64,000 bases of DNA from Planctomycetota bacterium (GTDB taxonomy: Bacteria; Planctomycetota; UBA1135; GCA-002686595), in assembly GCA_016714045.1 (NCBI GenBank), contig JADJNY010000002.1, forward strand, positions 62,001 to 126,000. The letters are read 5' to 3'. Below the pieces are notes generated by a model. That model saw only the letters and a list, made by a program, of their open reading frames with translations, was not told where the DNA came from and did no database searches. The translations under genes were made by a program, and so were the position numbers. Shown here one piece after another: positions 25,946-33,953 of this stretch. The first letter of the stretch is position 1. Every line of letters begins with the position of its first letter.

Positions 25946-26379
25946 CGAAGCACGCAACGACGCGAGCGGCAGAGCATGTCGGTTCACGCGTCGGCGCGAA
26001 CGCACGCAGGCGTCTGGCGCTCGTCGGCGTTGCGGCGCTCGTGCTCGTCGCGGGCACGCCCCCGTGGACGGCGCCGAGCTTGTGGGGCGCGCGCATCGAG
26101 CGCTAGGCGGAGCGCATCCGCGCGGCGATCGAGCGCTACGCCTCGGTGCACGGCGCGGCGCCGGAGCGGCTCGACGACCTCGTGCCCGGCTACCTCGATG
26201 CGATCCCGACGACGGAGTATCCGGGCGACGAGACGTTCTACTACTCCGCGTGGAATCACCTGGACGGGGAGTGGCAGCTCTACGTGCACTGCGAGCCGTT
26301 CGGCGTGAGCTCGTACCCGGACCTCCTGCGCCTCGTCTCGACGGATCGACGCTGGTTGCTGATCTCGACGCAGCCGTGA
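25942..26379 (+). pseudogene. Pilin-like membrane protein, paralogue 2, interrupted by TAG
   Basis: A GTG overlaps the stop codon of the preceding gene (GTGA). The frame runs through one hydrophobic segment (LALVGVAALVLVAG), meets TAG at 26104-26106 (codon 55), and then continues in the same frame with AERIRAAIERYASVHGAAPE, LVPGYLDAIPTTEYPG and a further 60 residues. These parts align with the two flanking paralogues, so the gene is intact apart from the stop. It is either a recent nonsense mutation (CAG or GAG to TAG), a sequencing error, or read-through. GTG at 26146 could restart translation. Confidence 0.6.
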
Positions 26380-26439
26380 GGTGTCAGCCCGGTGCGACGT
26401 GTCAGCAACCGCGGTGAATGGCGCACTGACCTCCGAGTA

Positions 26440-26445
26440 GACTGA
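26440..26445 (+). promoter_or_regulatory. Candidate -10 box of pilin-like paralogue 3
   Basis: TAGACT stands 102 nt before the ATG at 26548, the same word as the candidate -10 of the cytochrome fusion gene. Confidence 0.25.
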
Positions 26446-26547
26446 CGCCGTCCCTCTTCGTGCGACAGCACGACGTCGACCGGCCGGCGAGTCGCAGCTT
26501 GCGCCCGCTCGTCTCCGACGCGGCTTCGGACCTGCGTTTCGTTCCCC

Positions 26548-27102
26548 ATGAGCTCGCTTCTCTCCGACGAGAGCCCGTTCACCTCCGTGGACGGATTCGC
26601 CTGCTGCGTCCTCCCCGTGCTCGCGGTCGTGCTCGGTGTCGTGGGCCTTCGGACGCTGATGCGCAGCACCGAGGGCGAGCTCGACACGCGCCCGCGACGC
26701 AATCGCCTCGGGGCGCTGCTCCTGAAGCTCGCCCTTGCTCTCGGTGTGTGGGCGCTCGTCGACCTCGGGTTGCAGTATGCGCCGTACTGGAAGATGCATC
26801 AGCGCTACCCGCGCGTCCTCGCACGCACGAGCAGGCCGCTCGTCGAGGCCATCGATCGCTACGTGGGCGAACATCGGCGGGCGCCCGAGTCGCTGGACGC
26901 GCTCCTGCCGGGCTATCTCGATGCGCTACCGGAGACCGGTTTCCCCGGAGCCCGCTCCTTCACGTACCGACGCGTGCCCGTCTCGTCCACGGAGTACGAA
27001 CTCGTCGTCCCGTGTCGAGCTCCGTTTCCCTTCGACTCGACGAGCGAGTTCCGGTTCGACACGCCGACGCGGACATGGAGCTGGGTGGAGGGCGGACCGT
27101 GA
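26548..27102 (+). CDS. Small membrane protein with pilin-like C-terminal region, paralogue 3
   Basis: A 184-residue protein. It shares the SVDGFACC-x-LPVLAVVLG first hydrophobic segment with the protein at 25394, then a second one (LLLKLALALGVWALVDLG), then AIDRYVGEHRRAPESLDAL and LLPGYLDALPETGFPG. The exported tail ends in SWVEGGP. The function is unknown; the pattern fits a pseudopilin-like or anchored periplasmic domain. Confidence 0.75.
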   Translation: MSSLLSDESPFTSVDGFACCVLPVLAVVLGVVGLRTLMRSTEGELDTRPRRNRLGALLLKLALALGVWALVDLGLQYAPYWKMHQRYPRVLARTSRPLVEAIDRYVGEHRRAPESLDALLPGYLDALPETGFPGARSFTYRRVPVSSTEYELVVPCRAPFPFDSTSEFRFDTPTRTWSWVEGGP

Positions 27103-27135
27103 TCCTCTCCCGACCTGCGAGCGGCCGAGGCCGCC

Positions 27136-27465
27136 TCACCCGCGCACGACGCGCCGCTTGCTTCGCACGTAGTCGACGAGGACGTACGACCCGAGCTCGT
27201 CGAGCTGCGAGTCGTACGCGCGTCCGTGGTTCACCTCGGTGAACGTCTCCACGAACTCCACGAGCGTCGGAGCAGACGTCAGCAGGACCGTCGTGATCGG
27301 GATGCTGAAGCGGCGGCCGTGGCCTGCTTCCTCCAGCAACTCATTCACGATGCGGCGGTCGAGGCCGAACAGGTCCTTGTCGATCGTCCCGTCGCGTTTC
27401 GCCTTCCGCCGGACAGCATCACGATCTGCCGGTTCGTCCGTGTCTCGCGCCGCAGGAGCTCGCGT
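27136..27465 (-). pseudogene. Degenerate duplicate of the VWA gene 3' end
   Basis: About 330 bp that match, at roughly 90 per cent by eye, the 3' end of the VWA gene at 29529-30623. The match includes the last 75 or so codons (VEFVETFTEVNHGRAY, YVLVDYVRSKRRVVRG). A short deletion near 27390 shifts the frame, so the piece TNRQIVML lies in another frame. The N-terminal three quarters, including the metal-binding DVSHSM, are absent. The fragment and the full gene lie in the same orientation on either side of the gene at 27875. Confidence 0.75.
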
Positions 27466-27874
27466 TCGAAGCGACTCGGCACGACGGTGAGTACTGGTTC
27501 CTCGGCAAGCACGCGCAACCCGCATGCGAGCGCCAAGCGTGTACCGGCCGTTCTCGGGCGTGACCTTGGCCGGTCGACGCGGATCCAGAGCAACTTGTTC
27601 CGTGCGGAACCCCGACGACTCGATGTTGAGAAGCTCACAGAAAGTCGTCCGTTTCATGACGCCAACCGCAATTCATCCTCGTGGGAGAGATGCAGACGAA
27701 CCCCGTCCCGATCCGCTTCGCTGGACCGCCCAACTCGTCGAACGAGCTGTCGCCCTCCACGGATGCAAATCGGACTCGGAGCCCGCTCGTTGCAGGCACG
27801 GGAGGTTGGTCTGGTCGGGGTGAAACCAGGAGCCCGGTGCGCATGCCGTGTGGCTCGAATCCAAGGAAGTCATC

Positions 27875-29368
27875 ATGAACCTCGTGAATCCATTCGCTCG
27901 CGGTGTCCTGTCGACGGAACCTCGTTTGTCTGGCGTGCGTCGAAGGCGAGTCGAGCTCGAGCAGCCCGCGGCCCGTCGCCTCGTCCTGCGACTGGCGGCG
28001 CTCGCGTTCGCATCGTTCGCAACCGGAGTGCGGGCCGAGGCTCACGACTTCTTCGAGATCCTCACCGACAACAGCTCCAAGCCTACGGCCCAGCACGTCT
28101 GGTTCCTCGATGGGTTCCCCGCCGTGATCCATGGCACGGCCGCCGCGTCCGACACCGACTTCTACCAAGTGGCGAATCAGGACCTGGGTCAGTTCGAATG
28201 CACGGCACAGGTCCTCAATCTCGGCACGAGCAACCTCACTGCGTCGATCGTCGGGCTTCAGCAGGTCAATGGGGTGATCCAGTTCACGGATACCCCGATT
28301 GTCTCCACGACGGTGCAGCCCGGGGCTGCGAATGCGAAGACGCTGCGGTGGTACGTGCTCCAGACCGCACCCCCGTCCGTCGGTTGGATCTACCTTCGGA
28401 TCCAGAACGCATCGACCACGACGTCGAACGACTACGAGGTCACCATCACCTCCGCCAACATGCCCGTTCCCACGATCGTCCAACCGACGGGCGGCCACTT
28501 CCAGCCCGGGAACATCACCTTCGCCACGACGGCGACGACGAATACGGACATGTGGCTCTACGACTCGAGCTTCTTCCCGCTCCAGAACGACCCGATCCTC
28601 GGCCCGGGCGGCAACGACAACGAGAGCACGAGCTCGAATCGGAGCCGTTTCACGCGCAGTCTGCCGGATGGCCGGTACTACCTCGCGATCTCGGATGTGA
28701 ACCTGGCCAACGACCAAGCTTCCGATCCTGCCGACGGAGCGAGTTCGCGCCCCGTGAACGACTTCGGCGGTGCGGTGATCTGCAGCAGCGTCGTACCGAG
28801 CGTGGATCTGAGCCTCTCCATCACGGATTCCGCCGGCACGCTCGCCGTCCCGACGGCGAAGCCGGCCGTCGCTCACGGTGTGCGCTTCCTCCAAATCCAG
28901 GTCGGGGCCCCTCATCCGGGGGTGTCGGCTGGGCCGTTCTGCTTTGGCGACGGTCTGGACCCCAACTTCACGACTCCGTGCCCTTGCGGGAACTTCGGTG
29001 CTCCTGGGTCGGGCTGCAGCAACTCGCTCTACCCCGAAGGCGGGCGGCTCAACTCCGCGATCGATGGCCTCTATGCGAGCTCCATGTCGGGTTCGACGTG
29101 CCTGATCTTCCAAGGTGATGCGCTCGAAGACACCGCCTTCGGCGACGGAGTTCGCTGCGTCGGCGGCAACCTCCGACGAATCTCGACGACGGCGTTCCTC
29201 CCCGGCGGAGCTGGATTCGTGAGCCAAGCCACGATCATCACTCGCGGGCAGATCACCGTGGGCAGCGGCGCAACGCGGTACTACCAGGCGTTCTATCGCA
29301 ATGCGGCAGCGACTTTCTGCCCTCCGCACACCTTCAACGGGACGAGCGGCTACGTGATCGTCTGGTGA
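27875..29368 (+). CDS. Secreted protein with C-terminal Cys module, family member 5
   Basis: A 497-residue exported protein. The ATG has AAGGA 8 nt upstream. The signal peptide is long, with the hydrophobic core at about 35-50 (LVLRLAALAFASFATGVRA). The N-terminal part is unrelated to the four large paralogues and looks beta-rich, like a peptidase pre-peptidase C-terminal domain (DTDFYQVANQ, GRYYLAISDVN). From about residue 354 the Cys module is complete: FCFGDG, CPCGNFG, GCSNS, CLIFQGDALED, RCVGG, TRYYQAFYRNAAATFCPP. Base composition is visibly less GC-rich than its neighbours. The gene lies between a full VWA gene and a broken copy of its end, suggesting insertion. Confidence 0.85.
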   Translation: MNLVNPFARGVLSTEPRLSGVRRRRVELEQPAARRLVLRLAALAFASFATGVRAEAHDFFEILTDNSSKPTAQHVWFLDGFPAVIHGTAAASDTDFYQVANQDLGQFECTAQVLNLGTSNLTASIVGLQQVNGVIQFTDTPIVSTTVQPGAANAKTLRWYVLQTAPPSVGWIYLRIQNASTTTSNDYEVTITSANMPVPTIVQPTGGHFQPGNITFATTATTNTDMWLYDSSFFPLQNDPILGPGGNDNESTSSNRSRFTRSLPDGRYYLAISDVNLANDQASDPADGASSRPVNDFGGAVICSSVVPSVDLSLSITDSAGTLAVPTAKPAVAHGVRFLQIQVGAPHPGVSAGPFCFGDGLDPNFTTPCPCGNFGAPGSGCSNSLYPEGGRLNSAIDGLYASSMSGSTCLIFQGDALEDTAFGDGVRCVGGNLRRISTTAFLPGGAGFVSQATIITRGQITVGSGATRYYQAFYRNAAATFCPPHTFNGTSGYVIVW

Positions 29369-29528
29369 GAGCAGGTCGTCGATCCGACGCGATCGGCCGT
29401 CCTGAAAGAGACTCGCACACGCTCCGCGCCGCCAGCCCGAGGAGGTCGATTCCCCGACGCCCTCGGAGCAGCGGTCGCGGGGCGTGTCTTGCTGCTCGGG
29501 GGCCGGTGCGCTGGACCGGCGTTCGAAC

Positions 29529-30623
29529 TCACCCGCGCACGACGCGCCGCTTGTTCCGCACGTAGTCGACGAGGACGTACGACCCGAGCTCGTCGAGCTG
29601 CGAGTAGTACGCGCGTCCGTGGTTCACCTCGGTGAACGTCTCCACGAACTCCACCAGCGTCGGATCCGTCGTCAGCATGAACGTCGTGATCGGGATGCCG
29701 AGGCGGCGGCAGTGGTCCGCTTCCTCCAGCGTCTTGTTCACGATGCGGCGGTCGAGGCCGAACGGGTTCTTGTAGATCGTCCCGTCGCGTTCAGTCAGCG
29801 CGCTCGGCTTGCCGTCCGTCAGCATCACGATCTGCCGGTTCGTCTGCGCCTTGCGCCGCAGGAGCTCGCGCGCGAGCTCGAGGCCCGCCTTCGTGTTCGT
29901 GTGGAACGGGCCCGCGCTGAGGTAGGGGAGCTCGTCGATCGGGATCTCGCGTGCCTCGTCGCCGAACTGGACCACATGGAGCGCGTCCTTCGGGTAGCGC
30001 TTCTGGATCAGCTCGACGAGCGACAGCGCGACGCGCTTCGCCGGCGTGATCCGGTCCTCGCCGTACAGGACCATGCTGTGCGACACGTCGATCAGGAGCA
30101 CCGTCGCGCACGACGACAAGTGCTCGGTCTCGTGCACGCGCAGGTCGTCCTCGGTGAGCTCGAGCTCGCCGCTGCGCGACAGTGCGGCCTTCAGCGATTC
30201 CTGCGCGTCGACGAGGTGCAGCGCGTCGCCGAACTGCCATGCGCGTGTCTCGGAGAGACGCTCGAGCCCCGCGCCGCTCGCGGGCACGCGGTGTTCGCCG
30301 CGCACGTCGGCCGTCAGGCCGCCGAAGAGCTGCTCGAGCGCGCCGGCGCGCAGCTCCTGCTCGCCGCGCTTCGACAGGCGCGCGCGGCCCGAGCGATCGC
30401 GCGTGATCGTCTGGCGCTGCTCGAGCCAACGGCGGAACTGCTCGATCGTCAGCTTCTCGTCGAGCAGGCCGTAGCGCTTGCCGACCTGCGCCAGGATCTG
30501 GAGCGCGCGCTCTACGTCGCCGTCCGTGTGCAGGAGGAGCTCGCGGAACACCTGGTTCAGGTGCTTCAGGCGCTCGGCGAGGCCCTCGAGCTCGGGGTCG
30601 AACTGGGAGTAACGCCACTGCAT
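29529..30623 (-). CDS. VWA-domain protein, partner of the MoxR-type ATPase
   Basis: A 364-residue cytoplasmic protein. The N-terminal half is helical and charged (FRELLLHTDGDVERALQILA). The von Willebrand A domain has an intact metal site: TVLLIDVSHSM near residue 178, with a further Thr in GPFHTNTKAG and Asp in IVMLTDGKPS. It lies 172 nt after the AAA+ gene on the same strand; AAA+/VWA pairs (MoxR-VWA, ChlI-ChlD type) act together as chaperones or cofactor-insertion machines. The start is ATG 30623 or the adjacent GTG 30626. The 3' end of this gene is duplicated at 27136. Confidence 0.88.
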   Translation of the reverse strand: MQWRYSQFDPELEGLAERLKHLNQVFRELLLHTDGDVERALQILAQVGKRYGLLDEKLTIEQFRRWLEQRQTITRDRSGRARLSKRGEQELRAGALEQLFGGLTADVRGEHRVPASGAGLERLSETRAWQFGDALHLVDAQESLKAALSRSGELELTEDDLRVHETEHLSSCATVLLIDVSHSMVLYGEDRITPAKRVALSLVELIQKRYPKDALHVVQFGDEAREIPIDELPYLSAGPFHTNTKAGLELARELLRRKAQTNRQIVMLTDGKPSALTERDGTIYKNPFGLDRRIVNKTLEEADHCRRLGIPITTFMLTTDPTLVEFVETFTEVNHGRAYYSQLDELGSYVLVDYVRNKRRVVRG

Positions 30624-30795
30624 CACGTCACCGCCGTGGAGTGCGCGAGTCGTGCGCGCGCAGAGGCGCGAGTCGGCGAGCGCTCATCGCGCTCCAGGCT
30701 CCGTGCACGTCGGTCCCGTGCCGGCGCGCGACGCGCGCTCGTCCTCGCGCGCGCGGGGCGAGGCTCGCAGCCGGCGCACGTCCTCTCGCGCGCAC

Positions 30796-32406
30796 TCACT
30801 TCTTCCCCTTCGGCTTCGGCCCGCCGCCGCCGCCCTTCTTCAGGCCGCGCATCATGTCCTCGAACATGTCGCGGTAGACGCGCCCGCCCGCGAGCTCGTC
30901 TTTCGCGAGCAACGAGCTCTGGTGCAGTCCTTCCAGCACGAACTCCATCGCCGCCGCGTGCTCGGCGCTGTTCGCGGGCTTCATCCACGCCTCGGCGACG
31001 CGCGCGAGGCCGGGCACGGCCGCGAGCACGCGTTCGAGCTCCGCGTCGTCGAGTCCGTCCGACACGTCGAGCGTGCGGCCGCCCTGGAACCAGCTCACGA
31101 TCGGCGCGTAGTCGGCGTCCGCCATCTTCTCCGGCGCGCCTGCGCCCTTCGAGTCCTTGGGTTCCTTGGGGGCTTTCGAGTCCTTCGCTTCCTCCGGAGT
31201 GTCCGCCGCGTACACGTCGGGGAACAAGCGGTCGAACACGGCCTTGATCGCCTTGCCCGACAGGTGCTTCGCGACCTTCTCGGGGCCCTCGCGCTCGCCT
31301 TCGTAGACGAGCTCGACCTTGCCCGTGATCGACGAGCTCGCCGCAATCACGTCGGACACGCGTGCGACGGCCGCGTCCTCGCAGTGCGCGTGCGCGCGGC
31401 GCTCGGCGTTCGACACCGTGTTCTCGAGCAGCGCGATCGTGAGGCGCGCGCTGACGCCCGACGCATGGTCGACGAGCTCGGACGCGCGCGCCTGGATCGC
31501 GACTTCCTCGACGATCTCGCGCACCCACGGCGGGATGACGACGCGCGGCGCGTGCTCGCGCTCGATCCACGCCTCTTGCGCGGTGATCGCGAGGCCTTCC
31601 TCGAGCGTGCGCGGGTAGTGCGTCAGGATCTGCGACGCGATGCGGTCGCGCAGCGGGGTGATGATGCGGCCGCGGTGCGTGTAGTCCTCGGGGTTCGCGC
31701 TGAAGACGAGCAGCACGTCGAGCGGCAACCGGATCGGGAAGCCGCGGATCTGGATGTCGCCTTCCTCGAGGATGTTGAGCAACCCGACCTGGATGCGCGC
31801 CGAGAGGTCGGGGAGCTCGTTGACCGCGAAGATGCCGCGGTTCGAGCGCGGCAGGATCCCGTAGTGCACGACCTCGGGATCGGCGAAGGTGAGCTTCTTC
31901 GTCGCGGCCTTGATCGGATCGACGTCGCCGATCAGGTCGGCGATCGTGACGTCGGGCGTCGCGAGCTTCTCGTGGTAGCGCTCTGCGCGCGGGATCCAGC
32001 GGATCGGGAGCGCGTCCCCGAGCTCCGCCACGCGCCGCGCGCACGCCGCGCACACCGGACGCAAGGGATCGTCGTTGATCTCGCAGCCGTCGACGGCGGG
32101 GAGCTGCGCGTCGAGGAAGCGATCGAGCGAGCGCAGGAGGCGCGTCTTCGCTTGGCCGCGCAGGCCGAGCAGGATGAAGTCGTGGCCCGAGAGCAGCGCG
32201 TTGACGACCTTCGGCACGACGGTCTCGTCGTAGCCGACGATGCCGGGGAAGAGCTCGCGGCCTTCGCGCAGGTGCGCGATCAGGTTCGCGCGGAGCTCCT
32301 CCTTCACGGTGCGCGAGCGCCAGCCCGAGCGCTTCAGGTCGCCGAGGGTCGCGGGGAGCGGAGTGTTCGTCGCGGTGTTCGTGGTGCGCGTCATGCGACT
32401 CGCCAT
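30796..32406 (-). CDS. MoxR / magnesium-chelatase-like AAA+ ATPase
   Basis: A 536-residue ATPase. Walker A is LLGLRGQAKT (near residue 80, with Ala in place of the usual Gly before the Lys, as in MoxR/RavA proteins). The Walker B and sensor region follow (RGIFAVNELPDLSARIQVGL, then DVLLVFSANPEDYTHRGRII), as in ChlI/BchI. An unusual insertion after Walker A contains three cysteines (CEINDDPLRPVCAAC), possibly a metal site. A Lys/Pro-rich linker (about 395-425) leads to a C-terminal helical domain and a Gly/Lys tail. ATG 32406 has AGGAG 7 nt upstream. It likely works with the VWA protein encoded just downstream. Confidence 0.9.
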   Translation of the reverse strand: MASRMTRTTNTATNTPLPATLGDLKRSGWRSRTVKEELRANLIAHLREGRELFPGIVGYDETVVPKVVNALLSGHDFILLGLRGQAKTRLLRSLDRFLDAQLPAVDGCEINDDPLRPVCAACARRVAELGDALPIRWIPRAERYHEKLATPDVTIADLIGDVDPIKAATKKLTFADPEVVHYGILPRSNRGIFAVNELPDLSARIQVGLLNILEEGDIQIRGFPIRLPLDVLLVFSANPEDYTHRGRIITPLRDRIASQILTHYPRTLEEGLAITAQEAWIEREHAPRVVIPPWVREIVEEVAIQARASELVDHASGVSARLTIALLENTVSNAERRAHAHCEDAAVARVSDVIAASSSITGKVELVYEGEREGPEKVAKHLSGKAIKAVFDRLFPDVYAADTPEEAKDSKAPKEPKDSKGAGAPEKMADADYAPIVSWFQGGRTLDVSDGLDDAELERVLAAVPGLARVAEAWMKPANSAEHAAAMEFVLEGLHQSSLLAKDELAGGRVYRDMFEDMMRGLKKGGGGGPKPKGKK

Positions 32407-32520
32407 TGTGCGCTCCTGTCCACCACGCGCCACTCGCGGCGTCGCGCTCGCGCGCGCTTGACAAAGTCCGATCGACGTGGGGCCAAAGCGCGTGGACGAC
32501 TTGCGCGGCTCGCGTGGCCG

Positions 32521-32907
32521 TCAGCGCGAGAGCGCGAGGCGCGCGCGGAGCTCTTCGAGCGTCTTCGAATCGGCCGGAACGCCCGGGAGCGGCGGGAATT
32601 GGCCGTCCGCGTCGGTGGGGACGAGGTGCACGTGCACGTGGCGCACCTGCCAACCGATGACGCCGACGCAGACGCGCTCGCAGCCGAGGGCCTGCTTCAG
32701 GTGCCGCGCGAGCGTGCGCGCGAAGCTCCACAGCGCGGCGTGCTCGTCCTCGGTGAGGTCGAACAGGTAGGCGTGCGGGCGCTTCGTCATCACGATCGCG
32801 TGCCCGGGCCGGACGGGGCTCGGCGCGAGGATCGCGAGGTGGTGCTCGTCCTCGTGGAGCACGTGGCGCGGGACGCGGCCGGCGACGACGTCTTCGAAGG
32901 TGCGCAT
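32521..32907 (-). CDS. HIT-family nucleotide hydrolase/transferase
   Basis: A 128-residue histidine-triad protein. The active-site motif HVHVHLVP is complete, and the N-terminal RPGHAIVMTKRPHAYLFDL is typical of bacterial HIT proteins that cleave nucleoside phosphoramidates or similar bonds. There is no Shine-Dalgarno sequence; a TATCCT hexamer ends 6 nt before the ATG, suggesting a leaderless message. It is divergent from the pyrK-like gene. Confidence 0.92.
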   Translation of the reverse strand: MRTFEDVVAGRVPRHVLHEDEHHLAILAPSPVRPGHAIVMTKRPHAYLFDLTEDEHAALWSFARTLARHLKQALGCERVCVGVIGWQVRHVHVHLVPTDADGQFPPLPGVPADSKTLEELRARLALSR

Positions 32908-32913
32908 GCGCCG

Positions 32914-32919
32914 AGGATA
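32914..32919 (-). promoter_or_regulatory. Candidate -10 box of the HIT gene (leaderless)
   Basis: TATCCT on the reverse strand ends 6 nt before the ATG, so transcription would begin at or next to the start codon. Confidence 0.45.
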
Positions 32920-33034
32920 ACGAAACGGTAGGCGCGCGCGGTGATCGCTTCGACGTCGCGAGCGACGAGCGCTCGCTCGCGCTCCCCGTTGGTGCGACGC
33001 TCGCGCTCGAACTGGACGAAACGCGCGCGCTCGC

Positions 33035-33040
33035 TAGGCT
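33035..33040 (+). promoter_or_regulatory. Candidate -10 box of the pyrK-like gene
   Basis: TAGGCT stands 38 nt before the ATG at 33079, the same word as before argS and the second paralogue. Confidence 0.3.
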
Positions 33041-33078
33041 TTCCGCCTTCGACCCCACGTCACGACGAAGCCCGCACC

Positions 33079-33939
33079 ATGCCCGCACCCCCGATCGACG
33101 CTCGCGCTCTCACCGGTGAAGCCCTGTCCGTCACGCGCTCCGGCGACGACGGCGTGATCCTGAAGCTGCGCGTCGACACGGAGCTCCCGCCGCTGCGCGC
33201 GGCGCGCTTCTTCATGCTGAAGCGCGACGATCGGATGTCGCCCGAGATCCCGCGGCCGTTCAGCCTGTACCGCTAGAAGGGGAGCGAGCTCGAGTTCCTG
33301 ATCAAGGTGATGGGCGAGGGCACGCGGGCGCTCGCGGCGTGCACGCGCGGGACGAAGCTCAAGATCGTCGGGCCGCTCGGGAACGGCTGGCCGACGCTCG
33401 ACGGCGACGGCGCGCCGTGGGTCATGCTCGGCGGCGGCATCGGTTCCGCGCCGTTCTACATGGCGATCGAGCAGGCGCTCCTTGGGATGGACGGCGCGCG
33501 CGCGGCGAAGCGCGAGCAGCTCTTCTATCTGTACGGCGCGGCGAAGCGCGGGTTCCTGTACGACCTCGAGGCGTTCGAGAAGCTCGGCGTGCCGACGTTC
33601 ACGTGCACGATGGACGGATCGCACGGGTTGAAGGGGCACGTGCTCCAACTGCTCGAGCACCTGCAAACGCGCGGCGTGATCCCGGAGAAGGTCCGTCTGC
33701 TCGCGTGCGGCCCGGAGAAGATGCTCGAGGCCGTCGAGCGCCACGCGCACGCGCGCGGCCTCGAATGCTGGCTGTCGCTCGAGACGCTGATGGGCTGCGG
33801 CGTCGGCATCTGCAACGGCTGCCCGGTGCCGACGGTGCCGGACGGGCGGCATGGGTTGTGGCCGAACATGAAGTGCTGCGTCGAGGGGCCGGTGTTCTCG
33901 ACGGCGGATGTGACGTTGTGCGGGATGCAGCACGCGTGA
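33079..33939 (+). pseudogene. pyrK: PyrK-like flavin/[2Fe-2S] electron-transfer subunit, interrupted by TAG
   Basis: The frame would encode 286 residues of a dihydroorotate-dehydrogenase electron-transfer subunit. It has the FAD-binding segment (IPRPFSLYR), then TAG at 33274-33276 (codon 66), then in the same frame LIKVMGEGTRALAACTRG, the nucleotide-binding VMLGGGIGSAPFYM, LACGPEKMLEAV, and a complete Cys cluster CGVGICNGC ... KCCVEGPVF for the [2Fe-2S] centre. Everything after the stop is intact, with no frameshift, so decay, if any, is very recent. Family members usually have a variable residue at the TAG position, so CAG to TAG is the simplest explanation. No pyrD lies nearby. Confidence 0.75.
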
Positions 33940-33953
33940 GCGGCTGACGCGCC

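Noticed and set aside
26146..26379. A separate 77-codon gene after the TAG in the pilin-like locus
   Set aside because: It is in the same frame as the preceding part and aligns with the C-terminal regions of the neighbouring paralogues, so it is the rest of one interrupted gene rather than an independent gene.
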